From Chaetorhynchus papuensis (lineage: Eukaryota > Chordata > Aves > Passeriformes > Rhipiduridae): a DNA stretch of 64,000 nucleotides. Numbering within the stretch: the first letter of the stretch is position 1; every line of letters starts with the position of its first letter. Of the stretch, positions 13,901 to 26,200 are shown one piece after another. The DNA lies in the NCBI GenBank assembly GCA_013396525.1, contig VWYX01000348.1:682001-746000 (forward strand). Direction: 5' to 3'. The notes beneath the pieces were generated by a model that did not search any database, was not told where the DNA came from, and saw nothing but the letters and a program-made list of their open reading frames with translations. The position numbers and the translations under genes are program-made.

Positions 13901-16900
13901 AGACCAAATGTATATTTCCAGTTTTCTTTATTACTAACATGTCTTGGATTTTCATAGGCACAAAAGTTAAAGATTAAATAATAACTGAGAAGAGAACAGG
14001 GCAACAGATGCAGCTGAGAGCCACCACTGGGAACCAAACATGATTAAAATCAAAATGACCATAGAGACCATTTTCTTAAGAGACCCCCAAGAATTCTGCA
14101 GTTAAAACTGTGGCCCAGTACACCCCTAGAAAGACAGCTTATCTGTTTTATCAACCTTCTTCTCCCACCCAAGCCTGAGTGAGAAGGAATATTTAAGTGA
14201 TGAAAAGCACTACTGTGATTCTATGTCCGCAACAACTGTGATGAAACATGAATGATGCAGATGTCTCCTTCTTGGTTTTGCAACTGAGGCAGTGGGAAAT
14301 GGATAAACTTCCCATTGCACAAATCTGTATAACTTAGTCTCTATTACCAACAAGAAAAGTATGTTGGTTTTCTAGTGGAAATCTAAGAGTCCTTCCCAGC
14401 ACATGTAACCAGCTCTTGGACAGAACCCAGGCTCATAAAATCAGCTGGGATGTTTTGGGATGCGAGTGCTGAAGATGCTGAGTGTAGTGCTTCACAGGCT
14501 TCTGCTCTTCAGATGGTGATCTGAATGTGTAGCGCCCTGATCTGGTGTCACATTAGGTCCTTTACTTCAAGGATACAGCTGAGTATCCTAGCTCGAGTAG
14601 AGACAGAGATTGGACAAGTGTCCACAGTGGAAGTGAGGTTCAGGGGTACACAAGGCTTCCTATGCCAGTTTTTTTAAGACTGAAATCCCAGGACATCAAT
14701 TATGCCATGTCCAACTGCAGATGACCCACCCAAATATTTAGGAGAAAAATAATTAAAAGCTACCAACTAGTAAAGACTTGCTAAAATCTTGTGTAACTGT
14801 GTGATGCATGATGACGATGCCTGTTGCATGGAAGCAAGCCTGTGATTTTTTTTAACTGCAGAGCTTTAAAGGCAGTAAAAAGCACTGTTTCTCCAAGTGT
14901 CCTTATTTCTTGTTACATTCACTACTTGAGTAGGTTATCTCTGAACAGACATTGCTTTGGATATAACCAGAGAGAGATAAACTCACTAAAATGCACTGAC
15001 AGAAAACTCCTGGGCTGGAGGGCAAGCAGCACTGCAAATGTCAGCTGAAGCACTCGGAGAGCTGTTGTGCTGCAGACAAACTCCACATGAAGCTGTGGAG
15101 TGAGAGCAGGAATGTAAACGGTAGTTTTGCTCGAAAGTGCTATGGGCTTTCTTAGGAAAAAGCAGGTTTTTACTTGAAACTTTTGGCTCAGGTCTTCAAA
15201 TTATGCCTGATCTAGCTCCAGCTATGACTCCAGAAGGATTCTCTAGGACTGGTGATCTGTTGGACAAGGTCACCAGTCCCAAGTGTCCTTACAGGTAGGA
15301 AGGGGACAAGCGTCAATATAAATTCAGCCTTAAGAGATGTAAAAGTGCCTCTCTGATGCCATCCAGACCAGCTTCCTGCTGCTGCTTTGACCCACGACAC
15401 ATCATCCAGGATCCAGCCCGGAACAGCCCAAGCCACGGCCCTTGCCTCTGTGAACCTTGCCACTGACATGTCACAACTCACATTGCTGACAAACACAGGA
15501 CAGGCAAGGCATAGCATAAAGATGTCCCAGGACAGGTAACTTGGACAACAGGCTGCTGCACACCAAGACATCCCCTTGGGACACTGTTGGAAACAACACA
15601 CAAAAACCACAGCTTAGTTTTGTTTACAAAGTTTTCAGAAGAACTTTGCCTCCTTTTCTTCCTAAACTGCTGCTAAGCAAGGAGTCCCTCAAAAGTAGAG
15701 ACTATCCATACATATTAGTAGGAACTTTTCCTTGATGTTGCTAACCAGAAAATTTGTTTGAAAAAGAATGATTTTTTTTCTTTAAACAAGATCCATTCTT
15801 AGTAATTCACAGCTTTAGCAGCATTTAAAAAATAATACCTACATCATTTGGAGGCTCTGGTGAATGGCAAACCTTGGTAGAAACAGTGGAATTTAAAGCA
15901 AATTACACAAAATACAACATTTTAAGAGCGCACAGGGTAACTCCAAGTGTTAACAGGAGTTATATGGCAGAGCTTTACTCCCATCAAACAACCCCACAAT
16001 ATTTCTAAAATACTGTTTTAAGCCCCCTCAGAGCACAGAGACATTGTAAAAGATAGTTACAAGATATTTGAGTTAATCTTACATAAAGCAAGAAGAAGGT
16101 GACAAATTTAGCCAATGACAAGCAGAGAAAGAAGTTGTCTGTAAGGAGATATGAAACAAGCAACCTGGAAATTTGCCCTTGTTTCACTAAGGCTTTATTA
16201 CATCTTATGCCCACTGCCAAGAAGCACTTTCAACTGACTAGTTTACCACAGAGCACTTAAATGTCAAGCAGCAAGGGTTTAAATTACGTTAATACTCTAA
16301 CAGTGCCGCTGGGAGGCATGTTGAAACAAGAAGTCCCTTCAAAAGCAGAGCTCCAGAGCCTCATATCTTTTGTATCCCCTTGATTATACACATTCAAGCA
16401 CAAAAGCAATTAGAAAAGGAACATGTTTACAAATGAGTACTGCTGAAGGCACTTTCCCCCAGAAGCTGATGAAATGTGTTCAAAAGGATATGATCAACAG
16501 TGCTGCTAGAGCACATGTCACGCCCAGATATTTCAGAAGGGCACATTAATTAAATGTCAAGGCTCATCCAAAAGTTTTTGCACAGCTGCAAAGCAACTGT
16601 GAAGTGACAAGGTTTAAAAATCTGTAAAGTGGAAAGTTACACAAAATGCTTGGGGAAAAAGTCAAATTAATCTGCAGTCAAGTCATTTAAACTCAGAGAT
16701 ATTTTTAAACTATTCTTTCAAACCTCATAGTATTACACACGCAATTTTCTCTCCTGTATTAATGGTGGTTGTTTTTATTCTTTCTTCAATTTTATTTCTA
16801 GACAGCTCTGTTCTCAAAACAGACCTCAGTTTCTCAAGAGCTCTTCTGCTAATGTTTTTCTGCCTCACATGGCAGGAATATAAATCCATCAGGCTATTAA

Positions 16901-19900
16901 TTCTTACTTAAATGAGAAGCAGCCTCTCTAAAACCTATGGCATTGATTGCACAAGTTACATAACTGAGGCAAGGGATGCGAAAAGGACAACCCACTTTTC
17001 AGAGGGGTTTGGAAGCTGTGCAATCCTGCACTCAGTGATGTCTACTAGAAAAGATGTGCAGCTGTATTAATCAAGGAGCAGAAATTAATGGTGAGCAGGT
17101 ATCATACTGTAGGCACAATTCTAGCTTAACTTCATAGAAAAAAATAAAAAAAATCCCTCTGCTCCTCCATAGAAGGCAAAATATACAAGAGTATCCAAGG
17201 AGACTCTCAAATTTTCTCCTCTCTGATTTTCCAAGATACCTGATATGTTTTGGTCTCTTTTAAAGACAGTACCTTGAAATATCTGATGACTCTCTAATAA
17301 ACTCCTAAGATGATTCACTTCTTGTCATTCATCCAAAAGGTAACAAGCAGACGGAGCAGCTTAGTGCTTTAACTCCCAGCAGCACCTTTTCCCAGGGCTT
17401 TTCATCCTGTCCAGACCTTTTGTGAGTTACAGTGAGCACAAGGCAGCTGCCCCTCAGGACAGCTGTACTCAGTCCCAGTACCCACCAGCCTAAAGAGGTG
17501 AGCACAGGATCACACTGCAAAGCTTGGGGCCCTAAGGCACATAAACCAGTAATTTTTGGGAAATCGGGAACTTTGTTAATAATTTGGAAATAAGGATTTG
17601 TGTGGATTGGGTCTCTGTTTAGCTGGTGATAAAGAGTTACATACAACCCCATCCACCCCACCCAATAACTGGGACCTGGTCAAAATGCCTCTAGCAACAG
17701 AATTACTAGAAGGTGGACACAGATAATGCAAGGAACAGAACAAAAAAACCCAAACTCAAAACACACCACTTTTTCTTCCGCACAGATAGCCTTCTGGATA
17801 ATAACTCTGCCCATAAATAAGGACTATATGAAGTTAGAAAAATCCACGTCATTCTGGTCTTTTCCATGTGTTGCAGTTGCTTCAACCTTTCATTCTTTTT
17901 GCTAGGGGTGGGGCATTCAGTTTTTGTTAAACTGAACTCCCTGAAATATCAAAATCATCCCTAAAGCCTCAAGACTCACAGTGTCCTCTGACAATGCAGA
18001 GAACACTGCCAGGATCAGAACAAATACCAGATCACTGCAAAATATTTCTTTGTCCCTTTTGAATTTTCTGAAAGCTCCTTATAGAATCAGAAATCTCACC
18101 TTTAATTTCTTTTAGGGAGTATTTGACATATTTCTCATCTAGGCCATTTTGTAGGCGCCCTTACTGAAAGCAAGTACACCTTAAGCCCCCAACCGACCTA
18201 TTGTCTTAGAGCAAGGCTATTCTTAATTTAAGTGAATGCAACATGTCCATGCTAGAATATTCCTCCCCAGTAAAACTCTGTCTAGTGAGATTTTATTCAA
18301 GGATTGGTACTAAAATGAAGGGCTGATACGGTGCACTAGTTTTTCCTCAACTGAAATCTAAGTCAAAATCTTATATGGTCAAAAGATAATTAGCTTATAG
18401 GTAGACCCCTCTCAATTGATAGGTATTTGATAGCCCATTTAAGCCAGATGAGTAATCCAGGTACCTGTTTTCTACACTCAAGACAAATGCACTCCAATTA
18501 TTTTTTGCTTGGCATCTTTTGGGATGAGCTTTGTTGTAGCCAAATATAAAACTTACCTGTTCAGGAAAATGAATCTAAGTCTTCCCTAAACCAAAAACCA
18601 ACCAACCAAACAAACAAAAAACCAAACAAACAAATAAAAAATTCAGATCTCTTTTCAGGGAAACACTTCCCAGTTGCCAGTACTGCAGAGCAAGACGCTG
18701 AGGGCAGAAGGAAAATTCCACAAAAAGCAACATACTACATTGACCCAGACACATTTCAGCTCTGCCGAAGTCTTCAAAAGCTCCTCTATTAATTCACAGG
18801 GACTGATGGCCAAGATCTGGATGACCTTTCTCACCTGCCTGATTTCCAGCCCCAGCCGGTGTAAATCAGGAGCTCTGTACTGTGCTAAACCTATGTAAGC
18901 AAACCCAGGGCAAAAACATCAAGCCCCCTTTCTATGTAGCCGCACCTGATTGTGGCTACACCATCATGAACACATCTCTGTTCCCACAGGCTAATAGATT
19001 ACAAATAGCAAAAGAAACACCAAAACCCAACAACAAACCAACCAAAAGCAAAAGATTGTCAGTGGAGCTTTTTTCATACTCAGTATATTTCCAGATATTT
19101 CTAAAAAAATGCAAATAATTTGCTTGAACAGAGCTTTTTCCAGCTAAAATGGTAAGCTCAGAAAAATATTTGCAGTTGCAGCTTTATTTTTTTAAAATAG
19201 GAGGTAGGAGGTTAGTATCTCAAATCCACTTAATTTGATTGTTCAGTTTAGAAACGCCAGTAAAATTAAGTCTGCTTGAATTTGATTCTTTCATTCAGAG
19301 TCCTCAATTTACTGAAAAGACACAATCACAAAGGTTCTGCTTCTCTTCAGGGTAACTAAGTAAGCTACAGGAGAAAGTTTTTCTCACTAATCACATGTCA
19401 ACATTAGAAAACCAGGAGCAGTGACTGCTTAACAGAGGCAACCAATAGAAGTAAAAAGGGGGGATTTGGGTTCAGAACTGAGAGTCTGTTGTTGTCACAC
19501 AACTATTCCCGCCCTGGCTTCATTACACTCTTGATCCGATTGAGGCAACAGGGAAAGGAAGAAGCTTGGAGCAAATTTTGCTAATCCTTTTACATGTCAT
19601 AACATCCATTCAGATATTTGACCTGGTCTTGGGGGATGCTACATGGTGGGCCTAGGTCTTTTCTAGTAAAAAAGCTGCAACCTCTACCTCCTGCTCCCTA
19701 TCTGTAGGCCCACCATGACCACCCTAAAACCCAAAAAGTAAGTACCCCTTTCCCCACCATAAACCGTCATCTTTCCAGCTCACAAGGACTTTTGGGGTCC
19801 TTAGCTTCTATCACAGCTTCTCCTTTACCTCAACCTCACAAACACCTGAGTAGCACCACTTCTGCACACACCTGGTGAGCTCTAAACCCAGCACCCTGGT

Positions 19901-22900
19901 GCACTGCCTTACCCCAGCCCCAGAGGAAGATTATCTTAGAGATCACAGGCTACCATGAATATAGATTTTCCACTGCCCTGCAGGATACATCTACACATTA
20001 GCCACTAACTTAATACAATTGGTTCCAAAATACACAGGTAATTTTTCCCTTTAAAATGTTAAAAATTTGGAAAACGTGATCAGTGCAGAGGAAGAGCTTC
20101 ACAGCAGGATACCACATCTGTTGACAGATAACTTTTTTGCTCAGTGTCAACAAGTGGATCCCCCTGAGCAGACATGCAGCAGAACTTCTCATATAATGTT
20201 GGGCACTGTATTATCCAAGTAAGGGGTTGAGCAAAGCCGAGCAAAGATATGAGGACCATTCAGCTGCATCTCATACATCCCGCAAGCCAGGTGTACAACC
20301 AGCCATCTGGGCAAACATGCGGCACTTCTCACCCTCAGTGCTCCTTGCTCACTGACTCTACAGCTTATCAGAGAAATAGAATCCTTCCCTACAAGGAAAT
20401 CTTGGTAGGTCTGGACAAGGAATATCTCCTCCTGATGGTATGGACCCAGAAAGTGCTGACATGAATCAAACTTACTGCTTGTCACTCCCTGCTCCTCTAC
20501 AGCCTCCTAAAAATAGCCATCATAAGATGTCTATCAAGACATGGAGCCTCCTGTCACTTTGCCCTAAGAAAGCTAAAGAACTCGCCAAGGGGAGGGACCT
20601 CTTCCTTCTGACACCTAATCCAGGCAATGCCGTCAGCACTACTGGATAAATAAGGGGAAGAAAGGCAAGGAAAGCAGGACCACTCTCAAGACCTCTCAGC
20701 TAATACTTTCTGCCTTTCTGCTGCTCTGCATTTCCAACTCAACCATGGTGGGTGCACTGGAAAGCTAATGGTTAGCAGTCAGCCAATGTATTTTACATAA
20801 GTAAATTGGGCTTCTTGCCCACGTTAGGTCTTGGAGGGTGGGGGAAGGACAGTCCAGAATACAGTTTAGGTTTGCTTGGTTTTCCTGTTTAAATTTAAAG
20901 GACTATGCAAGGTTTTCCAGTTAGCCGCCAGTTCCGAACTAGGCAACAGTAGTGGTGCAGCTACCACAGCTTCCAACAGAAAGGTTACAATTTCCTAAGC
21001 TTTTTTTAGTCAAATGCAACCAGCTAAAGTGGCGAGGACAAATCGTATTTTTATATAAGTAAATATCATAGATTGGTTCTTAATGAAACAACATACCATC
21101 AAAAACTAATTTGAGACATAAAGGGATTAATTTAATTTCTATATTAATGAAAAAAACCCTGCTTGTTTAGAAATATTACTTCAAACTGTATAACTAAAAT
21201 GGATCTATGCTAAAACAGTAAATGGACCTGATGGTAATTAATGATAATTTCTTTGTTAGTTAAGAGACTTTCAATTTTTGTTGCTTCCTGCCATAGCTCT
21301 GGCTTTCCTTGGGATGTAAATTTTAATGAAAACTTTAAGAATAGACTCGCTGATGCATTTTTACACGGGAAGTTGCTAGATTAAGTTGCTATGGTCTAAC
21401 TACATTAGGCAAGACAGAAGTGAAAGCACATAGGTACTTTGGGCTATTTACTTTCTCTCAGTGCATTTTCAGCAGTACTAGTTCTTTTTTCTCTCTCTTT
21501 TTTTCCCCAACTGCAGTCCTTCTCTGCTGATGAAATCAATGGTAAGTGAAATCAAAGTTAAACTTTAACAGGGGGCAGGAGAGGGAACACAATGGCTACC
21601 AAATGCTGAATATTCACTAGCCTTAACAGCTCTTTTGCTATCTGCATTACTTCCGCACATTTGACAGGCCACATTTTTGCTCTTTTGGAAGACAACTCAT
21701 GGATTGAGCTGGATGCTTTAGAAAACACACAGGTTCTCCCCCAGCCCCCCCTTCCTAAGCTATATTTGTGATTGATTTCCTTCCAACAGATCGAGTTCTC
21801 CAAGGAACAACAGGATGGTAAGTTACAAGAGAGCTGATGTGTTCTACATGGATGTGGGTTCAGAAAAGAGCTACAGGCTCAGAAATTTAACTTTTATGAA
21901 ACAATGAGCTAAGACTTCATCTGGTATAAATCACCACATTCTTGACTTCAGAGCAGTGGTGATGACTTACGCTGAACAAGAAGGTGACTGTAGATCTACA
22001 GTAATTTATCTGGATGTTTGTTTACACACTATCTGAACTGAGAAGTTTATACCATGGTACAAAGAGGAAATACACTGTCTCTACCTACTGAACATTTTTC
22101 AGTTGTGCTCCTGTTCTGGCTCTTCACAAGGATGCTGAAAATAAGTCTTAAACTTGACAGTCCCAGGGGAAATAGGCAGAAGGAGGACCACAGAAGGAGG
22201 AAGTGGGTTGAAAATTTAACTTAGCTGCAGCGACTCTGCAATCTCACATGAACAGAAGAAGCAAGAGTTCTACATGTCACTTTTGCCAGGAGGTGTTGTG
22301 GAAGGGGAGGATCAAAGGCTCTTTTACTGTAAAAATATTCTTTAAGCATGGAAATAGTCAGCAAATAAGTAACTTGTGTAAACTGCTGCTTACACAATGG
22401 CCTGGATATGATGCAATTCTTGAGCATCTCACTGTATTTTTTAATTCACAAACAACTTGCAGCTTCCAAATTTTTTTTCAATCTTCTAGAAAAATTCTGA
22501 CATGAACAATAATTCTCACTGAAGCTCTGAAACTCTAATTTTAAGTGTTTCAAATAGCCTAAGAGATGCATTTGGGCTATACTAAGTAACATTTTAAAAT
22601 GTCAAAAAATCAGTCGCACACATAGTAGACTGAAGAAAGTGTTTAGAAAGGAAGATACAAGGATTTCCTAGAAATTCAGAGGGAGTGGAATAGCTAGAAA
22701 CAGGTCTTGAGAGAGTCCTAAACTTTGTGAACATGAGCCTGCTTCCAGTTACATCATCAAAGCAACAACAAGAGATATAGTGCAGCAAGTGAGACTGGTA
22801 ACAATTTTCTTCTTGCAGTCCAAACTCTGTTGGTCACAAAAAAAGGTCATTTGGAGTCTTCCTTACTTTTTAATTCTGAAAATTTTACAAAAGGATTGGG

Positions 22901-23201
22901 AGGGTTTATGGAAAAAAGTCCTCAATTCAAAGCTGCTGGCATGTATAATGAAGCAAAATATTTCTTACAGCTTCCCTACGTACTTCAGATGATCCAGCTG
23001 CTGTAACATTACAATGACTGAACCAAGCAGCAGAGCAAATGGAAACTACTTGAGAGGGGGAGAATTTCCCAGGAGCAGAGATGTCTCACCCTCAGTAACT
23101 ATTTCCATCCACACAGGCTGATGCCCCAGCAGCTGGGTAGTACCATCCTCAGACAGATTTTAAACATGCTTGCTCCAGCAGAGGTATAAACTAGGACTGG
23201 C

Positions 23202-23239
<38 letters not shown>

Positions 23240-26200
23240 CAGCAAAGATATACTGCAGTGAAATGCATACCTGAGAGACAAAAATAAATCAGTCCTTTTC
23301 TCCAAGCTGGGGAGCTGTGTTCAGAACCCCATGAACATAAAACTTCATGGGGTTTACAAAATGCAGAAACTCTCCTGATGGCTTTGCTATTAGCACACTG
23401 GCATTGTTTTATACTCGCTACAGATAAATGTCATTAATTTAGCAGATGAAAGATTAGATCATATGGTATAAATCACTACAGCTCCACTGATCTCAGCTGC
23501 TGGAGCTGATACCAGGAAGCTCTATATAGGTCCCGAAGGCCATAATTTCATACCCTGCAATAAAAGCAGTAAGGAAAGAGTCTTAGCAGCAAAGGGTTAT
23601 AGGTGTCTCACATCAGACAGTAAGAGGATTAGTTTCAGATGTATTAGATTACAGCTAAGCAGGCTGACACCCTGTATGAGCACTTTTACAGGGAGCCAGC
23701 AACAACTCCACCAAGATGGTACAAGGAAGACTAAAGCAAAAACAGAAATACCTCTGTATCACATGTTCCCAGCACAAGATGAATATGATCCGAAATGTGG
23801 CTTCTTACTCCTAAACCTGCCCCAAAGCAGAATGAACATTCCACAGGCTGTGAAACAGAATGCCTGTCTGGCTGCGAAAACACAAAGCCTGTCTGGCTGC
23901 TGGATGTGCATCATGGCCAAGGAAAAGACTTTTTACTTGGTTTACTTGGAGCTAAACCACAGCATCATCAGACACTGCAGTGCAGAAGAGATCAACAGCA
24001 CAGTCCAAGATGCTTGTGGCATATGAAGTTCAAAGATAGCTTTTCAGCCACACAGTTGACCTTTGTCCTGTCCTCTTTTTTTAAAGCCACAGTTCTTTAT
24101 TCAAATACTCTAAAAAAGCCAAAAAATATAGTAATATGATTGACATGGAACTTCACAACAGAAGATGAAGGCCGGCAATACAATGAAGGCAACTATCTGT
24201 GCTGATTTTTGTAGGAGAAATGCCTATACCCAAAGGCCTTGTCCAACAAGGGGAAATAAATGAACACTGATTACTTGGCAGCACTGAAAGAAGTGAAGTC
24301 TCAAAGTGAACACACTGGAAATGCACAGGGAAAAGCACCACATGAGTACTTCGACCAGAAAAGCAGAATATGCATTCATCTGTAAGAAGCAAGGACAGAC
24401 TACAAAACACAGAAAAAAAAAAGAGGGAACAAACATGTTTAGAAATACTCTTATAAGGCAGTTTTAAGGGAAAACAACAGTAAAAGCATTTGAAATCCAC
24501 CTTCCAGTTTCCTATTAGCACTGCGTAGTTGAGATGCTGGGATTGCAGGCAGAACCCACTGAAGCAGGCAGAGGGTTTGCACTGCTAGGCACTTGACAGT
24601 CCCAGTTCTCTGGAGAGATAGGGTGGAGTGGATAACAACGTTTTTACCATCTGCTGCTACATCATGTGAAGAAACCTGTTCTTGAATGACAATGTTGGTA
24701 GAGAACTTATCTTCCCCCTGTCCTTGAAATAACCACAGGGCCAATCATAAAGCTATTGATGGCTATTAGAGCCAGGAAATATACGAAATATAGATACAAA
24801 AGTTTAAAAATAGTGAAACCAAAATGTCAGAGGGGAGGAATTTTTCTTGGGACTGTGGGCCAAAGATTCCCCTGGCTGACTCCCCTGGAGTCAGTGGAAC
24901 AGTGCCAGAAGACAACAGGCTCATATCTTGGTCAATAGGGAGCTGCCTGGCTCAATGTTGCTCTTCTCTTGCAGACTTCAAGGAGGCCTTCCTCCTCTTT
25001 GACAGGACTGGTGACGCCAAGATCACCCTCAGCCAGGTTGGCGATATCATCCGAGCACTGGGGCAGAACCCTACAAATGCAGAAATCAACAAAATTCTGG
25101 GAAACCCAAGCAAAGAGGGTAAGTGCCCTACAGTCTTTTGGGCCCTTCTTGAGATTGGGGAACAGAAATGAGGCAACACCAATAGTCATAGCAGGAAAGA
25201 GGTGAGCTCTTACTCTGATGGGGAGTGAGGGGGACTATGCAACAATACACGGTATTTCACTAATTTCTTTGGAAGAGAATGATGCTGATGGGGAATAGAG
25301 AAAAACCTCCGTAGGACACAGAGAGTTCTCTGTAGGGACCGTTTTGGTGTCAACTCAGTGCAGGTATAACACACACTCATTGTTGCTCACAGTCCATTAG
25401 TGCCCCAGCTTTTCCTCGGGGAGCTGTGAGTCCATTTCTAACAACTGATACTCAGCTCTTCAGGTCCTTCCAGTACAAGAACTTCTGCATAAGCCAAGAC
25501 ATACCCCGGGACTGGAAACCTATCTGTATATTTCAGCTGACTGGAATGGTCTTCCCAAAGCTCCTACAAACATGGGCACACTGAGGCATATATTGGCCAT
25601 TTATTATTGCAGCCATTTTTTATTTCTTCTTTCTCCCTTTCAGAGATAAAAAGAAAGGATAAATACTGTAGTCCCCTCCTTTTAAGAAGGACCTAGAAGC
25701 AGGTGATCCCTTATTTCAGTCATGCAGAACCATATTAAGATGAGCTAAATTATATTCACATCCTCTGGCCTGGTAAAGACAGCTCTGAGAAACAATTTAG
25801 AAAGCTTTGGCACCAGCAGGAAGCAGTGAGGACAAACACAGAGGCGAGATCATACTAGGACTTGAGGTGATTCCAGCAATAACTGACAGTGAATTTGATA
25901 CAAGCTACATAGTAAAACAGGTTTTGTAACAACTGTATAATGAAAAATATCAGACACATTTCCATCTATTATATTTTGTTGGTGCCCAGATGAAGGCTGG
26001 CATGAAAAGATCCAGGAGGAAAGAAGAAAGAATAGAAAGATTCTTTTATTTGGCAGCCTTGCTCAAAAAACACAAAAACAAAAACAAACCCAAAACAAAC
26101 CAAAACGAGCAACACTTGGGGAAATCCTTACTGAGGACTACAACTTTTGGCTCATGAGAGGAAAGGGGTTAGATGGTCTAAGCTCAGGAGGTCTTAATCC

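Larger units (their letters stand above)
10980..20644 (+). other. MYL1: MYL1 intron 1 (LC1f exon to LC3f promoter)
   Basis: This is the long first intron of the LC1f transcript. It holds A/C-rich tracts at 11296-11387, about 18591-18641 and about 19020-19050, and a 13-bp inverted repeat at 19642-19717. There is no recognisable coding exon, and the open frames look random. Confidence 0.8.

Noticed and set aside
15212..15610. 132-codon open frame on the minus strand
   Set aside because: Cys/Trp-rich with no domain, inside MYL1 intron 1. No sign of a retrocopy or splice structure.
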